Assembly (NCBI GenBank): GCA_035291605.1
Contig: DATDRS010000037.1
Location: 1-8,388, forward strand
Direction: 5' to 3'
DNA: 8,388 nt
DNA from: DATDRS01 sp035291605
GTDB lineage: Bacteria > Chloroflexota > Anaerolineae > Anaerolineales > UBA6663
Each line of letters opens with the position of its first letter. The first letter of the stretch is position 1. The notes beneath the pieces were generated by a model. That model was not told where the DNA came from. It did not search any database and saw nothing but the letters and a program-made list of their open reading frames with translations. Below are positions 1 through 7,043 of this stretch, one piece after another. A program made the translations under genes and the position numbers.

Positions 1-14
1 AATAGACATTGCGC

Positions 15-371
15 CTACGCCTTCTTCCTGCTCGCGGCTTTCTTCCTCGCCGGCGCCTTAGCCGGTTGCTCTTCGACGGTCAAGTTGACCACCGAGTTAT
101 CGCTCCCAAACTGATTGGGCACATAGGCGTCGGCCTGCCAGTCGTTGTGCCACTGCTGGCCGTCCGCGAAGAAGCGGTATTGGTACTGGCGCCCGCCGTC
201 GAGGGTGAGCGCGACGCTCCACGAGCCGTCGGCGGCCTGCTTGAGCGGCGTTTGGGTGATGCTCCAGTTGTTGAAGTCGCCCACCAGGTTGAGCTGTTTG
301 ACGCCCTCGATGGGCAGCATGGTGAACATCACCCGGAATTTGCCTTTGGCGAGTTTGCGTTTTGTAAGCAT
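15..371 (-). CDS. Small stand-alone CBM48 / AMPK-type glycogen-binding (E-set) protein
   Basis: A 118-residue protein that is almost entirely one early-set immunoglobulin-like carbohydrate-binding domain of the CBM48/isoamylase-N family. Visible family features are LVGDFNNWS (residues 29-37), P42-L43, the GSW at 49-51, YQYRFFADG (63-71), W74 followed by ND, and AD-YVPN-FG-DNSVVNL (80-97). No catalytic domain follows. Residues 99-118 form a Lys/Arg/Ala-rich tail (KK twice in APARKKAASRKKA) that may be disordered or bind a polyanion. The start is well supported: AAGGAGG at 378-384 sits 6 bases before the ATG, and an extended -10 promoter lies just upstream. CBM48 domains bind alpha-glucans such as glycogen, so a cytoplasmic role in glycogen binding or regulation is likely, but no glycogen enzyme is in the window. 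The family assignment is secure; the function is inferred. Confidence 0.9.
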   Translation of the reverse strand: MLTKRKLAKGKFRVMFTMLPIEGVKQLNLVGDFNNWSITQTPLKQAADGSWSVALTLDGGRQYQYRFFADGQQWHNDWQADAYVPNQFGSDNSVVNLTVEEQPAKAPARKKAASRKKA

Positions 372-398
372 GAGAAGCCTCCTTGATAATCGAGGATG

Positions 399-407
399 AT
401 TATACCA
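399..407 (-). promoter_or_regulatory. Extended -10 promoter for the CBM48 gene
   Basis: Read on the minus strand, TGGTATAAT is a perfect sigma-70 -10 hexamer (399-404) preceded by the TGn extension. At 17-base spacing the -35 position is only TCCGTT, so recognition would rest on the extended -10. Transcription would start near 391-393, giving a leader of about 20 bases that contains the AAGGAGG ribosome site at 378-384. The promoter sits in the 48-base gap after the upstream oxidoreductase stop, so the small gene can be expressed independently of it. Confidence 0.65.
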
Positions 408-419
408 GCCTGAGGTTGG

Positions 420-2066
420 TCAACGGATGGAACGGATGAAAGCCCGGCCGCCCAACAGCCAGTTTTGGATTTTGGCGGCCAACCATTCAGGCTCGGGATA
501 GGGCGCGATGGGGAATGGTTCGAGGCCCATCCCGTCGAGCGCGGCATTGGCGGCCTCGACGCCGCTCACGCAGGCGCGTTCGATGAACAGCGAGGGCCAG
601 GGGCCGCGCACCCAGTCGCCGCAGGCCCACAGGTTGGGCCAGGGGGTGCGCACGCCCAGCCAGCGTTCGGGCCGGTCTATCGTCAAGCGCGTGTGCGTGG
701 CGGCGTTGCGCTGCAGGGTCTGACGGATGACGCAGCCGCGCAGCTCGGGGTAAGCGCGGTAAACGTCCGTGATCGAGCGGGCGAGGAGGACCGCGTCGGG
801 CTGGGACAAGAATTCGTCGGAGCGGTAGAGGTGCATCTCGATGGCGCTCCCCCCGGTGGCTTTGGCCCACTCGGCGAACTCAGGCTGGATGCGGTGGAGC
901 CAGAAGAAGTTATCCACGATGAAGTCGCCAGTGAAGATGCCGCCTTCAGGACCGGGGCGGGGTCGCGCGTCGAACCAGAGGCGCACGATGCCATCGGGGA
1001 GGCCTTCGGGCCAGGTGAGTTTTCCGGCTTCCGCGCGCGTGGCGGGACTCTCGCATAAGATGCGCTGCGCGGCGGGCGCGTCCACGGCCAGGATGACGTG
1101 ATCCGCGAGGAAAGTGCGCGGGCCGAGGCGGGTTTGGGCGCGGACTCTCCAACGCGAGTCGCGTGTCGAGTGTCGAGTGTCGGGAGGGGCGTCCCCCGTC
1201 ACCTGCCACCCATCACTCTCCATTTGTTCCAACCGATCCGCCGTCACCCCCAGCAACAACTCTCCTTCGCGGGCGCAGAGCGCTTCCACCAACGGTTCGA
1301 TCAACGCCGTGCCGGAATCGGTCTGGAAGTAGGTGAAGCGCAGGGAGTCCCGCCGCAGCAGGGTGTAGAAGCGCAGGCAGGCGATGAAGGAGGCCAGCGA
1401 GATTTTTTCAGGCGGGCTGGCCAGGCCGCTGCGCGCCAGGCCGACGAACAGCGCCTGCAGGCGCGGCGACCACCCGCGCAGAAAATCGGCGAGGGTCTGG
1501 CCTTCGAGCGGGAGGCTGCGCGCAAACGGGTCGAGAGCGGCGGCGAGCAGGAGGCTGCGCCACACGGCGAACAGCGACAACCAGTCGCGCAGGCCCAACA
1601 GGCCGAGGAAGCTGGGGCGCGTGAACATTTCGAGATAGTGCAGCGGCGGCGGCAGCCGCGCGCCGTGAATCGCGCTGCCGACCTCAGCCCGGCGCACCCG
1701 TTCGCCTTCGCCGTGTATCCACTCTTCCTCCTCGGTGAGCATCACCTCCGGCGCAATGCCAAAACGCTCCAGCGTGGCGCGCAGGTTGCTGTAGTTGTTC
1801 CAGAGGCCGTGGATGCCGTGCTCGGAGTAGAAAGTGCGGGTGACGCCGTTGAGGGTGACGGCGACGGCGTTGTAGGCCTCGCCCCCCTCCCCGGCTTCGC
1901 CAGGGAGTGAGGCGTGAGGCCGGAGCGGCCCGCCCCACAAACGCCCGCCCGGATAGAGCGCATCGGCTTCGAGCACGCGCACCGCCGCGCCGCGCGCCGC
2001 GAGGTGGACGGCGGCGGTGAGGCCGGCGAGGCCGGCGCCGATGACGAGGGTTTCGGGAGAAGGCAT
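420..2066 (-). CDS. FAD-dependent oxidoreductase, carotenoid desaturase / amine-oxidase superfamily
   Basis: A 548-residue flavoprotein counted from the ATG at 2064-2066. The N-terminus carries the ADP-binding Rossmann fingerprint GAGLAG (10-15), then VRVLEAD with the ribose-binding acidic residue E33 and the GGR of the FAD family (40-42). EHGIHGLWNNYSNLR (82-96) resembles the HGxHxxxxxYxNLR segment of CrtU/CruE-type carotene desaturases and relatives. The C-terminal LWACGDWVRGP...ERACVSGVEAANAAL is the second FAD contact, typical of phytoene-desaturase-like and HpnE-like enzymes. Substrate cannot be fixed from sequence: a carotenoid, squalene-derived or other isoprenoid are candidates, and no carotenoid gene lies nearby. 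A GTG at 2109-2111 would add 15 residues, but the ATG puts the Rossmann motif at the usual distance and leaves the putative -10 outside the gene. I see no clear Shine-Dalgarno for either start. A heptamer repeat is translated at about residues 282-304. Confidence 0.85.
   Translation of the reverse strand: MPSPETLVIGAGLAGLTAAVHLAARGAAVRVLEADALYPGGRLWGGPLRPHASLPGEAGEGGEAYNAVAVTLNGVTRTFYSEHGIHGLWNNYSNLRATLERFGIAPEVMLTEEEEWIHGEGERVRRAEVGSAIHGARLPPPLHYLEMFTRPSFLGLLGLRDWLSLFAVWRSLLLAAALDPFARSLPLEGQTLADFLRGWSPRLQALFVGLARSGLASPPEKISLASFIACLRFYTLLRRDSLRFTYFQTDSGTALIEPLVEALCAREGELLLGVTADRLEQMESDGWQVTGDAPPDTRHSTRDSRWRVRAQTRLGPRTFLADHVILAVDAPAAQRILCESPATRAEAGKLTWPEGLPDGIVRLWFDARPRPGPEGGIFTGDFIVDNFFWLHRIQPEFAEWAKATGGSAIEMHLYRSDEFLSQPDAVLLARSITDVYRAYPELRGCVIRQTLQRNAATHTRLTIDRPERWLGVRTPWPNLWACGDWVRGPWPSLFIERACVSGVEAANAALDGMGLEPFPIAPYPEPEWLAAKIQNWLLGGRAFIRSIR
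1156..1218. repeat. Heptamer repeat array inside the oxidoreductase gene
   Basis: On the plus strand four 7-base units run head to tail at 1156-1183: GAGTCGC, GTGTCGA, GTGTCGA, GTGTCGG. A 14-base spacer follows with a small GGGG-CGT-CCCC hairpin (1186-1196). A second set then reads on the other strand at 1198-1218 (GAGTGAT, GGGTGGC, AGGTGAC). The two arms share the 7-base period and the GT core but pair only weakly. The whole element is an exact multiple of three and stays open in the oxidoreductase frame, encoding an Asp/Thr/Arg/Ser-rich stretch just before WRVRAQTRLG. It looks like a repeat that entered the gene or expanded there. Confidence 0.65.
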
Positions 2067-2102
2067 GGATTCGCAGGCCACAGCCAATTGCCGGGCGCGA
2101 GT

Positions 2103-2108
2103 AGTATA
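2103..2108 (-). promoter_or_regulatory. Putative -10 element for the FAD oxidoreductase
   Basis: TATACT on the minus strand would place the transcription start near 2096, about 30 bases before the ATG at 2066. The -35 region at 17-18 bases is poor (CGGAAC/ACGGAA) and falls inside a heptamer repeat. A promoter is expected here because the metK terminator separates this gene from metK, but the match itself is weak. Confidence 0.35.
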
Positions 2109-2115
2109 CACGAGG

Positions 2116-2143
2116 CGTGATCCGTGTTCCGTATGGCACGACC
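2116..2143. repeat. Degenerate heptamer array upstream of the oxidoreductase
   Basis: On the plus strand the units CGTGATC, CGTGTTC, CGTATGG and CACGACC follow each other with a 7-base period; the first three share the CGT start. The GCGTGAT word at 2115-2121 also occurs in the metK-side hairpin (2368-2420), which links the two sites. The array lies at the promoter position of the minus-strand oxidoreductase gene and at the broken upstream edge of the possible coding remnant at 2150-2326. Confidence 0.5.
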
Positions 2144-2149
2144 TGACTA

Positions 2150-2326
2150 GTGATCCTCCTCACCCAGGTGGGCGCGCCGGACGGGAGCGGCGCGGCGATT
2201 GTGGACATCAAAGACTGGCAGTTCGGCGGCCCGCAACCGTTGAGCCGGCTCCGCTGGCTGGCGAGCGACGACCGCCCGGCAGTGGATTTGCAAGAGGCCG
2301 GCCATCATCTCCGGTGGGGAAAATAA
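2150..2326 (+). pseudogene. Possible 3' remnant of an unknown coding sequence
   Basis: An open stretch of 58 codons from GTG 2150 to TAA 2324-2326 reads like a real protein tail (…AAIVDIKDWQFGGPQ… then …HHLRWGK) and has strongly G/C-biased third positions, like the genes around it. There is no Shine-Dalgarno, and an in-frame TGA lies two codons upstream at 2144-2146. Before that the frame runs into the heptamer array. The simplest reading is a gene end cut off by rearrangement at the repeat. I do not recognise the family, and chance is possible, since any reading frame in GC-rich DNA can look protein-like. Confidence 0.25.
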
Positions 2327-2353
2327 AATCGAGCGTTGGGGGGCAACGCTCGA
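2320..2353 (-). terminator. Intrinsic terminator of metK
   Basis: A perfect 10-bp stem (2344-2353 with 2329-2338, arms TCGAGCGTTG/CAACGCTCGA) with a 5-base loop is followed on the minus strand by TTTTATTTT (2320-2328). This is a classic rho-independent terminator about 65 bases beyond the metK stop. The plus strand has no T-run after the stem, so it is one-directional. It makes read-through from metK into the oxidoreductase unlikely. Confidence 0.88.
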
Positions 2354-2367
2354 CGCAAATAGAGACA

Positions 2368-2417
2368 TGCTGTGATGCGTGATGCGTTTCGCCGCATATC
2401 ACGCATTACGTATCACA

Positions 2418-2420
<3 letters not shown>
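2368..2420. repeat. Heptamer hairpin overlapping the metK stop codon
   Basis: Left arm 2368-2387 contains GTGATGC twice in tandem; right arm 2401-2420 contains ATCACGC, ATTACGT and ATCACAT, which are the same 7-base units on the other strand. The arms pair over 20 positions with a 13-base loop. The departures from perfect pairing are G-U wobbles in plus-strand RNA but A-C mismatches in minus-strand RNA, plus one C-U mismatch. The metK TGA (2418-2420) is the end of the right arm, so the element directly forms the metK 3' UTR, ahead of the true terminator. Confidence 0.75.
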
Positions 2421-3647
<1,227 letters not shown>

Positions 3648-3671
3648 GAGTGGTTGTCTCCTTCTTAATCA

Positions 3672-3702
3672 CTAAGCCCCTTCTGGCGGGAAAGGGGCTT
3701 AG
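3672..3702 (-). terminator. Expression-platform hairpin of the SAM-I leader (no U-tract)
   Basis: A perfect 11-bp stem (arms CTAAGCCCCTT/AAGGGGCTTAG, 9-base loop at 3683-3691) stands between the aptamer and the metK ribosome site. The 5' arm in the RNA can instead pair with the aptamer: GAGAGGG (3720-3726), which includes 5 bases of the P1 3' strand, can form 7 bp with CCCUUUC (3690-3696). That is the expected terminator/antiterminator switch. However, the bases after the stem are TGATTAAGAAGGAG, with no T-run, and the stem ends 7 bases before the Shine-Dalgarno. Intrinsic termination is therefore uncertain; translational blocking or factor-dependent termination are alternatives. Confidence 0.6.
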
Positions 3703-3721
3703 CGGTCAGGCGCAAGGCTCC

Positions 3722-3852
3722 CTCTCATCTTCCAGAAAAGGGCGACCACACAGGTCGCGCCTACACTGCCGGAATTGGCACCCGCACTGCGCGCTGCAAG
3801 TCGGGTTGTCGAGGCTTCACAGGGCCGGTCCCTCTGCCTCTCTGGATAAGAG
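3722..3852 (-). promoter_or_regulatory. SAM-I (S-box) riboswitch aptamer controlling metK
   Basis: Read on the minus strand, the S-box core is plain: CTCTTATCCAGAGAGG, GAGGGACCGGCCC, TGTGAAGCC, CGACAACC, GTGCCAATTCC and finally GATGAGAG, in the family order and spacing. P1 closes as CUCUUAUC (3845-3852) with GAUGAGAG (3722-3729), 8 bp with one G-U. P3 forms from ACCCG/CGGGU with an inner UUGC/GCAG helix, and P4 contains a GGGCGACC/GGTCGCGCC arm. Small departures from consensus (CGACAACC for CGGCAACC, GCCAAT for GCTAAT) are at tolerated positions as far as I know. SAM binding stabilises P1 and should reduce metK expression. The downstream gene makes SAM, which fits this class exactly. Confidence 0.95.
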
Positions 3853-3883
3853 TGCCAGCATGGGCGATGGGTTGTCGGCGGGC

Positions 3884-3912
3884 ATGATACCATCTGGGCA
3901 AAGAGGTGTCAA
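3884..3912 (-). promoter_or_regulatory. Sigma-70 promoter of the riboswitch-metK unit
   Basis: Minus-strand TTGACA (3907-3912, perfect -35) is separated by exactly 17 bases from TATCAT (3884-3889, 5 of 6 -10 bases). The start would fall near 3877, about 25 bases before the aptamer, giving a leader of roughly 230 bases to the metK ATG. The strong promoter suits a housekeeping gene whose output is cut back by the riboswitch. I see no convincing plus-strand promoter for the divergent glycosyltransferase in the remaining bases (3913-3976). Confidence 0.85.
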
Positions 3913-3976
3913 TGAGAAATGCGCCTCGGGCGAGTCATGGTAACATTCGCCATCCCGGAGTCAGCCTCCTCCTTTC

Positions 3977-6403
3977 ATGCTTTCCCCCCACGTCGTGTCA
4001 CGCGCCTCAATCCCCAACCAGTCAGCCCATCCGCTTGCCTTTGTGAGCGCGGTGGGCGTCCTGCTGCTGGCGTTCCTCCTGCGCGTTCACCGGCTGGCCG
4101 ACCAGACCATCTGGTGGGACGAGGGCTGGACGATCTGGATGGGCCATCAGAGCCTGGTCACCATCGCGCTGCGCACCGCCAGCGACGAGCACCCGCCGCT
4201 GCACTACTGGCTGATGCACTTCTGGAACGACCTGGCGGGCGCGCAGGCCTTCAACGGGAGGCTGCTCTCCGCCTTCTTCGGGGTGCTGACCATCGCCGTG
4301 CTGTGCCGCATCGCCAACCGGTGCGGCGGCGTGTGGTTCGGCGCGCTGGCCGCGCTGCTGCTCGCCCTCGCCCGCTTCCACATCTGGTGGTCGCAGGACA
4401 TCAAGAACTACACCCTCTCCGGCTTCTTCGCGCTGGCGAGCGCGTGGTTCACGCTGCGCCTCCTTGATCCCGAGGGGCAGCCGGGCGCGCCGGGCCGCAA
4501 GCGGCGCTGGGCCGGCTATGTGCTCACCATCACCCTCGCGCTCTATTCGCACTACCTGGCGGCGCTGGTTTTTCTGGCGAACAATGTCTTCGCCGCCCTG
4601 CAGCTCCTGAGGCTCTGGCGTGGGCGCGCTGGCCCGCTCCCGGCGTTCGGGCGCTGGTCGCTGGCGCAGCTGGCGGCCCTCGCCCTGTTCGCGCCGTGGT
4701 TATGGCTGTACCTGAGCAGCGCGACGACGTGGAGCGCAGCGCCGGCGAGTGATTTCAGCTTCTTCCTGCGGCTGACCGCCACGGTGTTCTCTGTCGGCGT
4801 GATCTCGCATATTGAGCGCTATGCGCCTGTCGTGCTGTTCATGCTCGCGCTCGCCGCCCTCGGGACGGCGTGGGTGCTGCGCGCCCGCGCCGCCCGCCGG
4901 AAATCCGACGCCGCGCTGATGGGCCTCCTCATTGTCCTCCTTCCGCCTCTCCTGATATACGCTCTCTCGTTGACCCCGGCGGCCTTCTTTGCGCCAAAGA
5001 TTCAGCCGCGTTATCTGCTGATCTTCCTCCCCGGCTACGTGCTTCTGATCGGGCTGGGTCTGCTGTGGATCGCGCGTTTTTCGCGCCCCCTGGCGCTGGT
5101 CGCGCTCGCGGCGGCATTGCTGGCCCAGACCTGGCTGCTCGCCGATTATTTTCGCGGAAGGCGGCTGCACGACGAGTATTTTACGCTGGTGAACATCGTC
5201 AACACCTTCGCCCAACCCGGCGACGCCATCCTGCTCCATACCGATCAGGATTGGCCGACCTTTCTCTACTATCTGCAGGCCCCTATTCCGTGGGAAGGGG
5301 TGCTGGCCGGCGGCGAGGTGAACGAGGCGACGGCCGAGGGCTATGCGGTCAAGATGGCGAGCCGTTTCCCGGCCGTGTGGGTCGTGATTACCGCCGACGC
5401 GCTGGCGAAAGACCCGCAGCATCTCGTCGAGGCGCACCTGGCGCGCCTGCTGCCGAAACAGTTCGAGCGCGTCATTGACGATCAAAAGGTGGCGCTCTAT
5501 GCCCGCGCGCCGCGCGACTTGCAGAACGTCCCGCCGGAAAACTTCCGGGTTCAGCGCGCACGCGCCCTCAACTTTTCAGCCGATTTGAAATGGCTTGGGT
5601 ACGACCTCCCGGTGCGCGAGGCGAGCGGCGGCGACACGCTGCACGTCGTGACGTACTGGGAGGCGCGCCGCCCGGCAACCGTCACCGTAGAGCTGCGCGA
5701 TACGCGCGGCGCGCCCCTCCGTGTGGACACCCAGGCCATCGCCGCCGGGCCGCGCGTGCGGCTGCAGAGCGATCTGACGCTGCCGCCGGGCGCTTCCGGC
5801 GATTACACGGTGTTCGTGACGGCTGAGGCAACCGGGCAGCCGGTCGCCGCTATTCGGGTCGAGCCGCGCGTGGCGCCGGTCGCCGCGAGCGGAATCCCTC
5901 ACCCGGTGGATTACCGGCTGGGCGCGGCGCTCCATCTGGTCGGCTATGATCTGCCAAGCGCGAAGCTCGGGCCAGGCGAGGAACTTTCCCTGACTCTATT
6001 CTGGAAGAGCAACCAGACGGTCGAGACGAGTTACAAAGTCTTCGTCCATCTGGTCGGGGCGGAGTTCAATCCGGCGCTGAACAACCCGCTGTGGGGGCAG
6101 GTGGACCGGGCGCCGCTGGAGGGCGTCATGCCGACGACAGCGTGGGAACCGGGTATCGTGATCCCCGACGCCTACCGGGTCCCGCTGGATCCAAACGCGC
6201 CGCCGGGCGCCTATCGGTTGACGGTCGGCCTTTACGATCCGGTGTCGGGCGAGCGCCTGCGGGTTTACGACGCGGCCGGGAGCGCGCTGGGCGACGAGAT
6301 TCTGATCAGCCCGATCACCGTCGTAGATGCTCCTTCGCAATCACCAGCCGCCACCACCAGCCGACCAGTGCAACCAGCGTCCGGGCCACGCGGGGAAAGT
6401 TGA
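3977..6403 (+). CDS. GT39-family (ArnT/PMT-like) membrane glycosyltransferase with C-terminal beta domains
   Basis: An 808-residue GT-C fold protein. About ten hydrophobic segments lie between residues 19 and 390. The first external loop has the family acidic pair in IWWDEGW (D48, E49), followed by the EHPPLHYW block (71-78) and FHIWWSQDIKNYTLSGFF (134-151). Family members transfer a sugar from a polyprenyl-phosphate carrier to a lipid, protein or glycan on the outer face of the membrane. Residues 391-510 form a soluble alpha/beta region. After about residue 530 come two related beta-rich units: LKWLGYDLP (537-545) and LHLVGYDLP (652-660) mark their starts. The tail from residue 780 lies over the opposing GT2 gene. 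No Shine-Dalgarno precedes the ATG, only a pyrimidine run (CCTCCTCCTTTC), so translation may be weak or start slightly downstream. Acceptor and sugar are unknown. Confidence 0.88.
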   Translation: MLSPHVVSRASIPNQSAHPLAFVSAVGVLLLAFLLRVHRLADQTIWWDEGWTIWMGHQSLVTIALRTASDEHPPLHYWLMHFWNDLAGAQAFNGRLLSAFFGVLTIAVLCRIANRCGGVWFGALAALLLALARFHIWWSQDIKNYTLSGFFALASAWFTLRLLDPEGQPGAPGRKRRWAGYVLTITLALYSHYLAALVFLANNVFAALQLLRLWRGRAGPLPAFGRWSLAQLAALALFAPWLWLYLSSATTWSAAPASDFSFFLRLTATVFSVGVISHIERYAPVVLFMLALAALGTAWVLRARAARRKSDAALMGLLIVLLPPLLIYALSLTPAAFFAPKIQPRYLLIFLPGYVLLIGLGLLWIARFSRPLALVALAAALLAQTWLLADYFRGRRLHDEYFTLVNIVNTFAQPGDAILLHTDQDWPTFLYYLQAPIPWEGVLAGGEVNEATAEGYAVKMASRFPAVWVVITADALAKDPQHLVEAHLARLLPKQFERVIDDQKVALYARAPRDLQNVPPENFRVQRARALNFSADLKWLGYDLPVREASGGDTLHVVTYWEARRPATVTVELRDTRGAPLRVDTQAIAAGPRVRLQSDLTLPPGASGDYTVFVTAEATGQPVAAIRVEPRVAPVAASGIPHPVDYRLGAALHLVGYDLPSAKLGPGEELSLTLFWKSNQTVETSYKVFVHLVGAEFNPALNNPLWGQVDRAPLEGVMPTTAWEPGIVIPDAYRVPLDPNAPPGAYRLTVGLYDPVSGERLRVYDAAGSALGDEILISPITVVDAPSQSPAATTSRPVQPASGPRGES

Positions 6404-7037
6404 AAAACTGCGACTCGCCGTACTGCCGATACCAGTGGTGAACCGGCACCTCGACCATATGATAACCGGCGTCCTGAATTTTTTTCACCATCTCAAAGGT
6501 GATCGTGCCGGTCGTGGACTCGAGGGTCACCTCGTCGAAAATAGTCCGCCGCATCAGGCGGAAGTCACAGTCCACATCACGGATCTTCAACCCGAAGAGA
6601 TACTTGACGAAGTATTGATAGGCCAGGCCGATGACGACGCGGTGGAAAGGATCACGGCGCTTGATCTTGTAGCCGTTGACCATGTCCACGCCGTCTTGCA
6701 CGGCCTGCGCCAGCAGCGCTAATTCACGCGCGTCGTATTGCGCATCGCCATCGGTATAAAAGATCCAATCTTTGGCGGCGGCGGCGAAACCGGCCCGCAG
6801 GACGCCGCCATAGCCGCTGGGCTGAGACCGGTGGATCACGCGCAGGCGCTCGTAATGCTGAACCAGATCGTCGAGGATGCGAGCGGTATCGTCGCTGGAG
6901 CCGTCGTTGATGACGACGACCTCGTAATCGTCGGCCACTTCCGCCAGAGTCTGCAGGGCGCGCAGAATCATGGTGGGAATCGTGCCCGCGTCATTATAGG
7001 CCGGGAAGAAGGCCGACACACTGGAAAGCTTGGGCAT
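6315..7037 (-). CDS. GT2 glycosyltransferase, polyprenyl/dolichyl-phosphate sugar synthase-like
   Basis: A 240-residue GT-A enzyme of the DPM1/DPG-synthase type. Visible motifs: FPAYNDAGTI (11-20) at the nucleotide pocket, VVVINDGSSDDT (40-51), the metal-binding DGDAQYD (96-102), DVDCDFRL (154-161), and the acceptor-side HHWYRQYGESQFF (200-212). It probably moves one sugar from a nucleotide donor to a polyprenyl phosphate on the cytoplasmic side. Unlike ArnC or GtrB it has no C-terminal pair of membrane helices, only a hydrophobic GWWWRLVI segment near the end, so it is probably peripheral. It starts 6 bases after the sugar-phosphate transferase, with GAGG (7042-7045) overlapping that gene's TGA; the two are an operon, probably translationally coupled. 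Its last 89 bases overlap the end of the convergent GT39 gene. The exact sugar is not readable from sequence. Confidence 0.93.
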   Translation of the reverse strand: MPKLSSVSAFFPAYNDAGTIPTMILRALQTLAEVADDYEVVVINDGSSDDTARILDDLVQHYERLRVIHRSQPSGYGGVLRAGFAAAAKDWIFYTDGDAQYDARELALLAQAVQDGVDMVNGYKIKRRDPFHRVVIGLAYQYFVKYLFGLKIRDVDCDFRLMRRTIFDEVTLESTTGTITFEMVKKIQDAGYHMVEVPVHHWYRQYGESQFFNFPRVARTLVALVGWWWRLVIAKEHLRR

Positions 7038-7043
7038 GGCGCC

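Noticed and set aside
418..423. TTGACC as a -35 for the CBM48 promoter
   Set aside because: It lies only 13 bases from the -10 hexamer, too close for sigma-70; the TGn extension explains the promoter better.
1156..1218. CRISPR-like or tandem spacer array
   Set aside because: Units are 7 bases with no spacers; this is a simple short-period repeat.
1098..1910. Plus-strand open frame of 270 codons
   Set aside because: Antisense to the FAD oxidoreductase, Gln/Arg/Ala-rich with no recognisable motif or ribosome site.
2067..2111. GTG start at 2109-2111 for the FAD oxidoreductase
   Set aside because: It adds 15 residues before the Rossmann motif, has no Shine-Dalgarno, and would place the only -10-like hexamer inside the gene.
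2320..2353. Bidirectional terminator also serving the plus strand
   Set aside because: The stem is followed by CGCAAATAG on the plus strand, with no T-run.
4700..5485. Minus-strand open frame of 261 codons
   Set aside because: Antisense to the GT39 gene and highly Arg/Gln-rich; a reflection of codon bias on the opposite strand.
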